Below the pieces are notes generated by a model that ran no database searches, was not told the origin of the DNA, and saw only the letters and a list, made by a program, of their open reading frames with translations. A stretch of DNA of 64,000 bases from Podocnemis expansa (taxonomy: Eukaryota > Chordata > Testudines > Podocnemididae), in assembly GCA_007922195.1 (NCBI GenBank), contig ML681991.1, forward strand, positions 43,664,905 to 43,728,904. Direction: 5' to 3'. Shown in pieces: positions 47,683 through 57,089 of this stretch (position 1 is the stretch's first letter; every line of letters starts with the position of its first letter). Position numbers and translations under genes: made by a program.

Positions 47683-47843
47683 GGCTGCTTGGATTCATTC
47701 AGTAATGGGTGTGTCCATGTCACAATGCACGATTGGTCAGAAACCTTTTTGCCTCAGCCTGTCAAAACAGGGCTAGTGGCCACCACCCCCTGGCCACCCC
47801 GTGGCTATATATGTGGATGCCGCCCCATCCCTCCTCAGTCCCT
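47683..47843 (+). repeat. left inverted terminal repeat of the DIRS-like element
   Basis: It reads 'ctgcttggattcattcagta', 'gattggtcagaaacctttt', 'aacagggctagtggccacca' and 'gctatatatgtggatgccg'. The same order is found on the opposite strand at 52604-52763. It is preceded at 47650 by 'gggttacttaccagtaacc', whose reverse complement recurs at 47919. Confidence 0.8.
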
Positions 47844-47918
47844 AAAAGTCGTCAACTCTGAGGAGAGGGGATGATGGGAAGGTTCTGAATGAATCTGAGC
47901 AGCCCATCTCGAAAACGA

Positions 47919-47985
47919 TGGTTACTGGTAAGTAACCCACTGTTCCTCTTCAAGCGCTGCTCGGATACATTCAGTAATAGGTGAC
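47919..47985 (+). repeat. candidate internal complementary region of the DIRS-like element
   Basis: 'ggttactggtaagtaaccc' (inverse of 47650-47668) is joined to 'gctgctcggatacattcag' and 'taatagg', which is the extreme terminus of the inverted repeat. A fragment of the termini next to the 3' repeat is the hallmark of DIRS elements. The function as circularisation template is known for the family and inferred here. Confidence 0.55.
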
Positions 47986-49130
47986 TGCTAGCCATGCTGA
48001 TGGATGGTGGGTGGAGTTGGGTTCTTTTCCGCCTTCAGCACTTCACCCCCAGGCAAAGGGAGGTCGATAGGTAGTAAGGTGTGTCCTAGGGGAAAATAAT
48101 GGCCTGCGCCTCTTGAGTACTCCCTGTTTGCAATCAACAGAAGTGGGCAGCCTAAAGTCACCTTATCATGGGAAAAAGCGAAAGCGCAACCACCAATTCA
48201 AGGACTGGTGAGGTGCCTTCAGGTAGGGGACATCGGGGGCAAGTGCTAAGCATCTGTCAAGGATTGCAGACCAGATACATCCCCTGGCCTTAGGCCTTCC
48301 ATATGTACCTTTGCTGGTGACGGGGAAGCTAATGTGGGTCCCGGAGGAAAAACTCGGCCTACTAGCGAGTACATGGAGGCAGAGATGGGAAGGGGAAAAA
48401 AACCCTTACTAGTCCAGCCAAGGAAGCCAATCACAAGAGGGTACAGAGAAAATGAACGACCACTTGGTAAACCTGGTTCCTCAGTGGGCAACCCAGAGTG
48501 GCAATTGGATGCCGAAAGTATTCCTTCAGATGTCTGTGGTTAGACATAGTTGCCAACAGGTGAAGGGGCAGGGAAAACCTGAGGCCAAAAATAGTCAAAC
48601 GAGCCATGGGGTAAGAGGTTGAACTACCACCTTAGGGCGAGAGCAGGAAGAAGACTTTTAAGGTCTAGGTACAGAGGGAAAACGACCCCAGCTCTGTTTG
48701 ATGGGGTTGGGAGTAGGGGTGTGGGTACTGTGTTAGGGTGCATGCGCCTCCCCACCATTGCTAGGGGTGCAGCAACTAGGGGGAGGGAATGGATGAGAGC
48801 AACAGTTGCCCAAGACCATAAAATTCCCTTGGAGCATATGACATATTCCTTTCCAAGAAACATGTGGTGGAGAGTGAGCTGAGAATATGAGCAAATCTCT
48901 GGCTCTGGGTAGAAAGGCCCTTGAAGGGAGTGGTAAGGTACACCGGGAGACCAGTTACTCCCTCCATTAGGTACCCCAGTGCAATAGGAAGAGCACCCGA
49001 GGATAACCCCAACACTGAGGGTACATTAGAGAAGGGAGATGTCACATACAAGGAAGAGGGGGAAAACAGGACCCGGGCCTGTTGACCACCCCTGCCAGGA
49101 CTGGACAGAGCCAGGGAAAAGAAGACCCAG

Positions 49131-49378
49131 ATTGGAATACAGGAGGTAAGGAAAAAAACGGACCACCGAGTGTAGTATCACGTGGCAGGGATAAAAGAAT
49201 TGCCGTCAATCAGCGGCTTTACTAGTTACCCCCCCGTAGAACCGGTGGGTGAAGATTGGAATACAGGAGGTAAGGAAAAAAACGGACCACCGAGTGTAGT
49301 ATCACGTGGCAGGGATAAAAGAATTGCCGTCAATCAGCGGCTTTACTAGTTACCCCCCCGTAGAACCGGTGGGTGAAG
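49131..49378. repeat. exact 124-bp tandem duplication
   Basis: The unit beginning 'attggaatacaggaggtaag' and ending 'gaaccggtgggtgaag' occurs at 49131-49254 and again at 49255-49378 without a visible difference. It lies inside the decayed body of the DIRS-like element. Perfect identity in old sequence points to a very recent duplication or an assembly artefact. Confidence 0.9.
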
Positions 49379-50779
49379 AGAGAGACACTGGGCATAAGAC
49401 CCAGGAGCCCTCTGAGCCACTTGGTGGGGTCAGAGTGAGTTGGGAAAAGGCCTACTTTGCAGTTAGATGGGGATACGTTCCGACCCTAGAAGAAGAAGGC
49501 TGCATAAGGGAGTACCCCAGGTCGACTTGTCAACCCGACGGACTTGCAAATGTCCTGATTCTGTTCTCTCAGTGGCTGGGGCAGGGCTAGCTCATGGGTG
49601 CATTCCCGCTCCCCTGGGCAGGGCCCTTGTAGGCCTTAGTGCCACTTTCTCTAATACGCAGTGTCCTTATGGAGATGAGGAGGAGGGAGCCAGTGATCTT
49701 GGTGCCTCTGGACTATCCCAAACCGCACTGGTACTGTGATTCTGCAGGACTTATCCTGTACCTGAAGGTTTGGGGATTGCATAGTTAGTCAAGCAAGGGA
49801 GGCTTCGCTCCAACAGGAGACATTGGGGTTTCCTCTTCTAGTGGAGAGGGAGAAGGAAAACAAAGCAGTTCCGCTAGGGTAAGGAGTCCTTAAAGTGTGT
49901 TAGCACAGAGGACTGGGGATAGCCTGACCAGGGAAGGGGAGGTATAACTGCACCAGAGGGTTCTCAGCTTAGGAGGCCTTTACGCAGGAGTGTAGAAAAA
50001 TGCATGTGCACCCAGGGAATTACCAGCTAGGGTGAACATGAGCTACAGGCTCAGCAGTTGATGGGGAAGGAGTCCCAAGGCCACCGATTCGAATCTCGAG
50101 GGCAGACGTAACCAAGTTGACAGGGTCTCATGAACCTGAGGTGGAAAACCCCAATGACCTGAGGAAGGAGGGGAAAGGGGGCACAGAGGCCACCCCATCT
50201 GTAAGGGTACTCGGTCCTATAACCCTTCACACGTACAACCTATCGTGTCTCCTAGTGACCACGTGTTCTGCTATGGGGTAGGGGAGGGCAGGTGAGAGAA
50301 GGCTTCTCCAACCATGACCCAAGCAGTCCCTGATTTCGAGGGTAGCTTCTTCCGAGCCAAATAAGAGGGATACCCAGGTGTTGACCCTTATGGGTCCTCG
50401 AAGCTAAACAAGGCATGGCACTGGCTGGAAGGGAAGTGGGGGGGAGCGTCCACTGCAGAGGTTAGATCCTTAGGGGATTCTGATGGAACCACCAGGTGAT
50501 ATTTGTGGGAGGAGGGCAGTACCCAGGCTTAGGATTTTGTCTCGGGGTCACCTTCCCAAGCAGGGCAGGTGCGCTTTTCTTCTGGTACTTGAAGTAGACC
50601 AGGTGATGGTCTCCTGAGACAGGGGGAAGCAGGAACCCTGGTTTGATGTTAGTTCAGTTGGCCCACCAACTGAGGGAATAGGATGTTCTGCGAAGTTAAA
50701 ATTGTACTTGCGACCTTAAGAAGGGTGGAAGGTACCTGGTGGAGCAGACCAGAGGGGCATAGAGTAAGCGTTGACTGCC

Positions 50780-51545
50780 CCTTACGGGCTAGGGGGATGG
50801 CTAGCAGGCCAAGAAGGCAACATGCCTGAGTATTTTACTACCTCTCGGGGGTCCTGGGCACTACAGAGCATGACATCCGTTTTGGCCAGGAACAGGTGCC
50901 CACCTTCAAAGGGGAGGTCGAGTATGACCTGCTGGGAGGAGGGAGGCACCCTCACCTCCCAGAGCCAAGTCACTCACTGCAGAGCTACGGCTGAGGCCAC
51001 ACTACAGGTTGCTCTGTCCGTGGCATCCAGGCAGATAACAACAGGTCCTGGGATGCTATCCTGCCCTCTTCAAGGAAAGCATCATGGTCCACCCTATTCA
51101 CCTGTGGGAGGAAATGTCTGAACTTGTTCACAGACTCCCACACATCCATGACATATCTGGCTACCAAGGCCTGATTCTTGGCTACCTGCAGCTGGAAGGT
51201 GGAGGAGGAGTAAACCTTCTGCCCGAGGAAATCTAACTCCCTCACATCCCTCGACACCAGGAGAGGGTCACAAGAATCCTGCCCTGGGCCTAGTGCTGCT
51301 TCCACCACCCCTTGAGACAGTGCTGGGTAGTGGGTGAGGAAGGGAAAGTACCCTGCGGGGGCCTGGTATTTATGGCTTGCCATATCCGATAGGGGGACAA
51401 TGGACCCAGGGGTTTGCCAACGTGACATGGCAAGGTCCTGTACACTAGGGTGTAGGGGAACTGTTATGGGCTCAGGTGAGGTGAACGCCGGGCTGAACAA
51501 TGAGTCACTAGGCCCTGTAGGAGAACGAGCCTCCAACCCCACATG
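50780..51545 (-). pseudogene. DIRS gag-like region with LAP2alpha-type C-terminal domain
   Basis: The minus-strand frame 51542-50985 carries 'LDFLGQKVYSSSTFQLQVA', 'NQALVARYVMDVWESVNKF' and 'FLPQVNRVDHDAFLEEGR'. This matches the helical domain that vertebrate DIRS gag proteins share with the C-terminal part of lamina-associated polypeptide 2 alpha. An adjoining frame 50973-50782 continues with 'LDLPFEGGHLFLAKTD', the next conserved block. A stop or frame change separates the two at about 50980. In LAP2alpha the domain mediates dimerisation and lamin A and Rb binding; in the retroelement it is presumed structural. It is a broken relic, not a host gene. Confidence 0.78.
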
Positions 51546-52099
51546 AGCACAGACACGGCGAAGGAGGTCAAAGTGTGCCGTGAGGTCCCCATTGTACGAA
51601 CAGGGTGTGGGGTTCAGGGCTCTGGCTGGTTCTGGAGGACACGGGGCCGGGCTGGGCAGAATGGTACTGCGGGGACCTGTTGGGGTCTCCTGGGGAGACC
51701 ATTCATAGGGTCAGTACCCATAGGGGGTCGGTACTGAGGGCCATGGACAGGGCTGTTTACTCCTCCTTGAGACACCTTCCTCAGAGCTTGGGGATTGAGA
51801 AGCCTCATGGGGCTGTGTTTGCGGTGCCGAAGAAGGCAGGGTAATGCGGCGCCGAGGGGAGGACTCAGCGGTACTGAGGCCTTCTTGCATGGTTGGCTCT
51901 GGCACTGAGATCGGTGACAGAGTTCATTACCGCTTTTGGGGCGACCATGTTCCCAAAGCGAAGGGCACTGCGGTGGGAGGTATTGGCAGGAGGAGGAGCG
52001 CCTTCACTGCCTCAAAGGCCTCTGGAGTGGTAGGGACTGGCACCGGCTTCTGCTGGTCCAGAGGCGACCCCTGGTTGGGGAACATAGTGCAGCACTGAA

Positions 52100-52412
52100 A
52101 CTTCAGTACTGACGCTGGTACTGAGCTTGCCTTCTTTTGCTCTCTAGGAGAGTGGCGCTGTGAAGACTCCAGTGCTGAGCTGGCAGACGGTGCTGAAAGA
52201 AGCCCCGAAGCTTTGGGGGTAGACTGCTGCACTTGCTCTGAGGCCAGCGCACGGCGCCTTTGCTCTCTGTCCTTAGTGGTCCGTGATTTGAAGGACTGAC
52301 GGAGCAAGCGGTGACCAGATGGGCTTCACCCAGGCACTGGAGGCACTTCTTGTGGGAGACGTCCTGCAGGAAGGCCTTGCCACAGGCAGCACAAGGTTTA
52401 AACCCTGGCATG
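52100..52412 (-). pseudogene. DIRS gag-like N-terminal Cys-His segment
   Basis: The minus-strand frame opens with 'MPGFKPCAACGKAF' and 'SHKKCLQCLGEAH' (52411-52320). This gives a C-x2-C...C-x2-C-x3-H pattern, which is the knuckle-like motif found near the start of vertebrate DIRS gag proteins. The frame then shifts; a neighbouring frame (52307-51927) carries a Ser-rich linker. It lies upstream, in transcription order, of the LAP2alpha-type block at 51.5 kb, as expected. Confidence 0.65.
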
Positions 52413-52603
52413 GCGGATGGCGAGTAGGAGCGATGTTGCTACTCTGAGGCTTGTGCTTGGTGAGAGTAGCACTTTTTGGTGGAACAACATTCATGAAGAG
52501 GTTCTCGCAGTTGAGTGAGTGGCTCATAAAAGAAGCAAAGACAGGCTGCTTGTGTGATTGCAAGGGGCAGGCTGCTCCGATACTGTCGCTGAGGGCGGAA
52601 AAT

Positions 52604-52763
52604 GGAACTGAGGAGAGATGAGGCAGCGGCCACATATATAGCTATGGGGTGGCCTGGGGGTGGTGGCCACCAGCCCTGTTTGACAGATTAGGACAAAAAG
52701 ACTTCTGACCAGTCATGCGCTGCGACATGGGTACACCTATTACTGAATGTATCCGAGCAGCGC
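52604..52763 (-). promoter_or_regulatory. right inverted terminal repeat with probable promoter of the DIRS-like element
   Basis: On the minus strand it runs from 'gctgctcggatacattcag' through 'catgactggtcagaagtc' and 'aacagggctggtggccacca' to a TATA-like 'gctatatatgtggccgctg' at about 52645-52627. The TATA-like box faces into the element toward the gag region. This is the expected place for a DIRS promoter, which is an inference. Confidence 0.7.
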
Positions 52764-52775
52764 TCGAAGAAGAAT

Positions 52776-53359
52776 GATTTCTTTTTCAGCTGCGTCCCTA
52801 AGAAAAAGTTTCAAAACCACTGTCTTAGACGCTCAGAAATGAATTTCTCATCTCTACATTTCTTCCCTTATCCGTTTTTAGAGATCATTTCGTCTTTCTG
52901 TTCCTTAAAAGCAAGTTGCAGGGGTAATATGAAAACAGGATCAAGCCCATTCTGAATGGGTGATCACTCCTTTCTGAGAGAGAGAGCGAGAGCAAACGGG
53001 AGGGCAGTGTTTCCCACTCTTGTAACGTTTGATGATTTTTCAGTACTGGTAGTCTTGTGTGTTTTTCCTCCCCCATTAGAAGGTTTCTGGCCCTCCTGGT
53101 TGCAGGGGAAAGCTTTAAAACATGACCCAAGTGCTTCTCAGAGTCTCAGGAAGAAAATAAAAAGAGCACAAAGTGCATTTAAAAAAAACCCTTGAATTTT
53201 ATGACGACAATCTCCTGGTTTTGGGGGCCTGACTCATCATTTTGGAGCCCTTGCTGTTGACCAGACATGCAGCTCACATCCGTGTTACCACAGTGCTGTA
53301 TCCTGAGATGTCTTTAACTTGAAGATTGCACAGAACAGAAACCAATAATAATACAACCC
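52776..53359. other. non-coding sequence
   Basis: No feature is seen. A short GA run is at 52977-52994. A segment near 53100-53200 ('catgacccaagtgcttctca', 'agagcacaaagtgcattta') resembles 56900-56960 ('aatgtgacccaagtgcagcc'), perhaps one repeat family. Confidence 0.35.
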
Positions 53360-53371
53360 ATGTGAAACATA

Positions 53372-53513
53372 ACAAGCAAGGAGTCCTGTGGCAATTAAAG
53401 GCTAGCAAATTTATTTATTGCATGAGCTTTCATGAGAGAAAATCCCACTTCGTCAGATGCTTTGACTCCTTGCTTGCTTTGCTGAGCTAGACTACCACCG
53501 CTACCCCTTTGGA
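53372..53513 (+). mobile_element. SINE-like element with an inverted 5' part
   Basis: The left part (53372 to about 53464) is the body in the orientation 'gagtcctgtggcaattaaag' to 'cacttcgtcagatgcttt'. The right part (about 53465-53513) is the complement of the head, 'gactccttgcttgctttg' to 'ccaccgctacccctttgg'. Twelve-bp target duplications ATGTGAAACATA (53360-53371) and ATGTAAAACATA (53514-53525), one mismatch, enclose both parts. If the head complement is the 3' end of the element, this is an inverted 5' segment joined to a normal 3' segment. Confidence 0.85.
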
Positions 53514-53525
53514 ATGTAAAACATA

Positions 53526-56397
53526 TTTATTTGCTAAATAACCCAGGCATAGCCTGGTTAGTTGGAGTGTTCAGTATCTAAACCAGGGCTTCTGTCCAGG
53601 GTTCAGCTGCTCTGTTGTAAAAAAAAATGATGCAAATTGTTTGCTTATTTTATATGTCTGTTGTCGTATGTATGATCCATATGGACTGCAGAGTTCTGGG
53701 GAGGTTTCTGAGGATTGACTTGTGCTCCCTCTGCTGGACAAATGGCAGTTCCCTTTAAGAGTGGAATAAACATTTGCAGAGTCCTCTCAAAACAGGAGCG
53801 ACTTGGGTGTCTTGCCAAGCCAGCAGTGGGCTTTTAAGTGAATTTTCTATAGTACTTCAGACTCTGTGGAGCTTTGGCCCTCCGCACTAGCCTGGCAGAT
53901 CTGAAGAGGTTTCAGGTAGCGAACATTTTAGAGATCTCCAGGCCTGAAGGCCGATTTAAAATCCAAGCCCCCTCATCTGTACTTTGGAGCAGGCAGCATA
54001 GCCAGTGCCTGCCTGGGGAAGGGAAAAGGTAAGAGTTCATAGCAGACTTGGGGATAGCTGAGAGGCAAAGCATGACTGCAATGTCATCTGGAAAAACCTG
54101 ATCTTCACTCCACCTCTTTGCAAACCTGCTACCTCAGGCCAAGTCCACAGCCCCAGCTTGGGCATAGTGGGGTTCTGACAGAGGGGTTCTGGTCGTCTTA
54201 AGGCATTGCCACAAGAGCTAGCCACCAACAGGTTGATTCTTTACCACTCAGAGGCAGCTCCCTCTAAAGTCAATGTTATGGTCCAGTGCTTGTTATAAGG
54301 CATGCTTTAATTTAGGAGCACCCAGCATTTGCCATGCAGAGGGCCCACTTCCTGGGAGTCAGAGGGAAGCATTTTATTTGCACAACAGTTACATAAAAGT
54401 TTCACCAAAAAGAAAAATGTGCCGTTAATGAATGCAGCAGTTTGTATGGTTCTTGGCAGCTGAATAGCGATCACTTGTTTGCTTCTTTCTGCATTGTGTA
54501 AACTGGCAGTTGATGGGTTTTGTCCTCAGTCTGAAGTCACAGGGGTGGGGGTGGGGGCAGGGGCGGCTGAGGAGAGAAGAAGATTGCAAATGGTTTTATG
54601 GAGTCAGAAGATAAAGTCACCTCCAAACTAGGGCACCCCAGGCTATGACCCCACGCAAAGGATGTGTATGGGCTCATTTAGTGTGGCTGAATCTTCCCGT
54701 GTACTGTGCACTCCCAACCCTCCTGGGATCCTCCTACAATGCGTGTATATCTCTTTGGGGGAGGGAGCTCTTTGCTCTTTCTTATTCCCCCACCCTGTAT
54801 GGACTGGGAAGCCAGGAGGTGCAGTGGAGATTTGATATTGCAAGTGGTCTTGGAGGAGGGTGATACTAAGAGATGCAGCATTCGAGTAGCTGGTCCGTCA
54901 TTGCTGTGTGCCATCAGGACTGGTTTTGGACAGGCCTGGGGGCGGGGGTCTGCCTGCAGGACAGGGTGCTGTCGGTGTGTCTGGCAGTGGACCATGATGC
55001 CATGTCAGTAGTGTGGTGCTGGCACCACAGCTTCAGACTGTGGGCTGTAGTGTCTGAGTTGCCAAATGTCAGCCTGGTGTGGGTGCCATGTTGGCCTGGT
55101 GTACTTAGCCAGTGTGGTTGGAATTAGTTGGATCATATCCAGGGACAGAAAAGCCCGTACTGGGTTTTTTGGGTTTGTTTTGTTTGGTTTTGATGGTTGG
55201 GGGCCAGAAGTCAATTTTTTCCACTTTGTGGAACTTCTGTGTCCTTCTGAGCTTTTCCAGTGACCATGCTATGAAAGAGTTCTGGTACCCTGGACATTTG
55301 GCTCTCACTTCATTGTGTGAATGGAAACAAGAAACATTCTAAGCAGCTAAAAGAGGAGCCAAGAGAGGATAATGGTACTTGCTCTGACTATCAGGAAGGC
55401 TGTTGAACTGTTCCGAATCCTAGGAGGGAAGGGGAATGGGTGGAATCCTTGGTGACAGGGAAGTGAAAACAAGCCGTAAATGGACTGGAGGAGGAAAAAT
55501 CTATCATCCTTTTACATCAAGTGCAAGTGCATGGGTGCCAGGGGTTGCCAACACCAGCTTTAGTAACTAAACTAAAGATTTTAGTAACTAAAACTAAAGA
55601 TCTACTAGAAAAGGAAAAAATAAACCGTAAGAGAAATGTTAAAGAATTAAAACAATGACATATATACAACATAAGATTTGAAAGTCTATAGATATCTTGT
55701 TTCCAGTACAATTGTGATGTTTGCTTGTAGTGTCCCTCTGGTGTACATCCAGTACTTGGATGGTTCTCAGCCTCAGGAATAAGATGGAGTCCAGGGTTGA
55801 TACCCTGGCTTCCCAAAGACACTCAGTTCATTGTGTCACTGTATTTCCATCCTAATGCTGTAAGGGTGTTGCAGTTTGCACTGAGCAGAAGAGTTTGTTT
55901 AAAATGCAGCCAACATATAATGCAGTATGGGATTGTACAAAGACTTAGTACTTTTGTGAAGCAATTTCAGGAGTTTCCAAAGGGCTTGGCTGATCACGGG
56001 CCGGAAGGACAGCTTCAGTCTCCATGGAAATCTTGTTTGATGTAATTAACAACAAAGAACTGGAAGTTCACAACAGCGAATAAAAAAAAAAAAAAGATTT
56101 ACTGTGGGGACAGGTCTTGTCCATTACTATGCTGTTGCAACTGATCTCAAATACAGTGGCCACATAGGCGGTGCTCCAGATACGAAGAGGCAGGTGTCCT
56201 TCTCTTCTATCATTGTTGTGTTTTTCTTTTCCCTGCCTCCTCCAAAAGAATGTGAAGAAACACAGGACAAAGTTGGAGCCCAAATTATGATGCTTACTAA
56301 ATATGCAGAAACATACAGGTGTTCTGATGGGTTTTTGGCAGGTTCTAAAACATGGATAACAGTGAGTGTCATTAGAGGTCCTACTAGCTATTTAGAG
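53526..56397. other. non-coding sequence
   Basis: No host exon is recognised. An open frame at 56104-56403 (+) has no domain and crosses a pyrimidine run that looks like chance. Poly-A runs lie at 56079-56094. The rest looks single-copy. Confidence 0.4.
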
Positions 56398-56521
56398 CAG
56401 TGACTTTAAACCTGGGGTGCATGGACTGCTTTGGTGTGCAGTAGGTGCTGATTTCCAAAAGTGTCCACACCTTTTGGAAGTTTTTAGAGGTCCACAAAAG
56501 AAAAAAGGTTGAAACACCCCG
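56398..56521. mobile_element. short hAT-like element, CAGTGRTT family, 124 bp
   Basis: The left end CAGTGACTTTAAACCTGGGG and the right end 'aaggttgaaacaccccg' are imperfect inverted repeats of the 'cagtggttctcaacctgg' class. The flanks ATTTAGAG (56390-56397) and ATGTAGAG (56522-56529) match at seven of eight. The interior 'gtccacaaaagaaaaaagg' fits. It is decayed, so ends are less sure than for the other hATs. Confidence 0.65.
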
Positions 56522-57089
56522 ATGTAGAGAGGACACTGCCCCATTTCAGTACACTATGGTCATCTAAAACCGAAGATCTAGATGCCTACCTGAAATCTGC
56601 TATTGTGAATGAGATGGTGTCATTGCATCAAAATATTTGGAAACAGAAGTAACATGATGGGAGTCAGAGCAACTGAATGGACAGTAACGTCAGTTTTTAA
56701 GTCTGCCTCATCTACAGGGCAGTAGTGGAGTGTGTTTTTAGCACAGTCAGCTTGTTTTTGTTCGTAACCTTTTAGTCAACTAGGTACTGCGACAGCAAAG
56801 AAGCTGCCCATTTTTGCAATTTTATTATGTATCCATAAAGCCTCAGCTCCTGGAGTCATGTGAATACAAAATATTCTCCGCTTTCATTTTGAAAAAAGAG
56901 CAAATTTGTAGGTTTCTGGCTGCAGTAAAAAGCACAAAATGTGACCCAAGTGCAGCCAAAGGGCTCAAAGGCCAGAAGGCAAACAGAAAGAACTCCACAT
57001 GTATAACTTTGTTTTAAAAAAATCCTCTTTAAAAAAATCAAGCCAGTCTTGTGATTTTGGGGGGCATCAATTTGGTGATGGAAGGTCAG

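Larger units (their letters stand above)
47648..52775 (-). mobile_element. DIRS-like retroelement, decayed and probably non-autonomous, minus strand
   Basis: DIRS elements replicate through reverse transcriptase and a tyrosine recombinase and have inverted terminal repeats plus an internal complementary region. Here a roughly 160-bp repeat is present as inverted copies at 47683-47843 and 52604-52763, about 80 percent alike by eye. A short copy of the terminus at 47919-47985 fits an internal complementary region. Between them the minus strand holds a decayed gag-like region with a Cys-His segment and a LAP2alpha-type domain. I see no reverse transcriptase or tyrosine recombinase motifs in the left half, so it is probably deleted or too decayed. 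A faint RNase-H-side remnant ('SLNWWL' near 48205) is possible. Confidence 0.75.

Noticed and set aside
50380..50440. Resemblance to the internal promoter part of 5S rRNA ('cgaagctaaacaaggcatgg')
   Set aside because: About 20 of 29 positions match in only one short stretch and the rest of the 5S sequence is absent. It lies inside the decayed DIRS-like element.
47648..52775. Considered as an endogenous retrovirus
   Set aside because: The terminal repeats are inverted, not direct, and the gag-like domain is of DIRS type. No retroviral protease, polymerase or envelope motif is seen.
56104..56403. 99-codon plus-strand frame considered as an exon
   Set aside because: No domain is recognised, it crosses a pyrimidine-rich low-complexity run, and its ends do not coincide with convincing splice sites.
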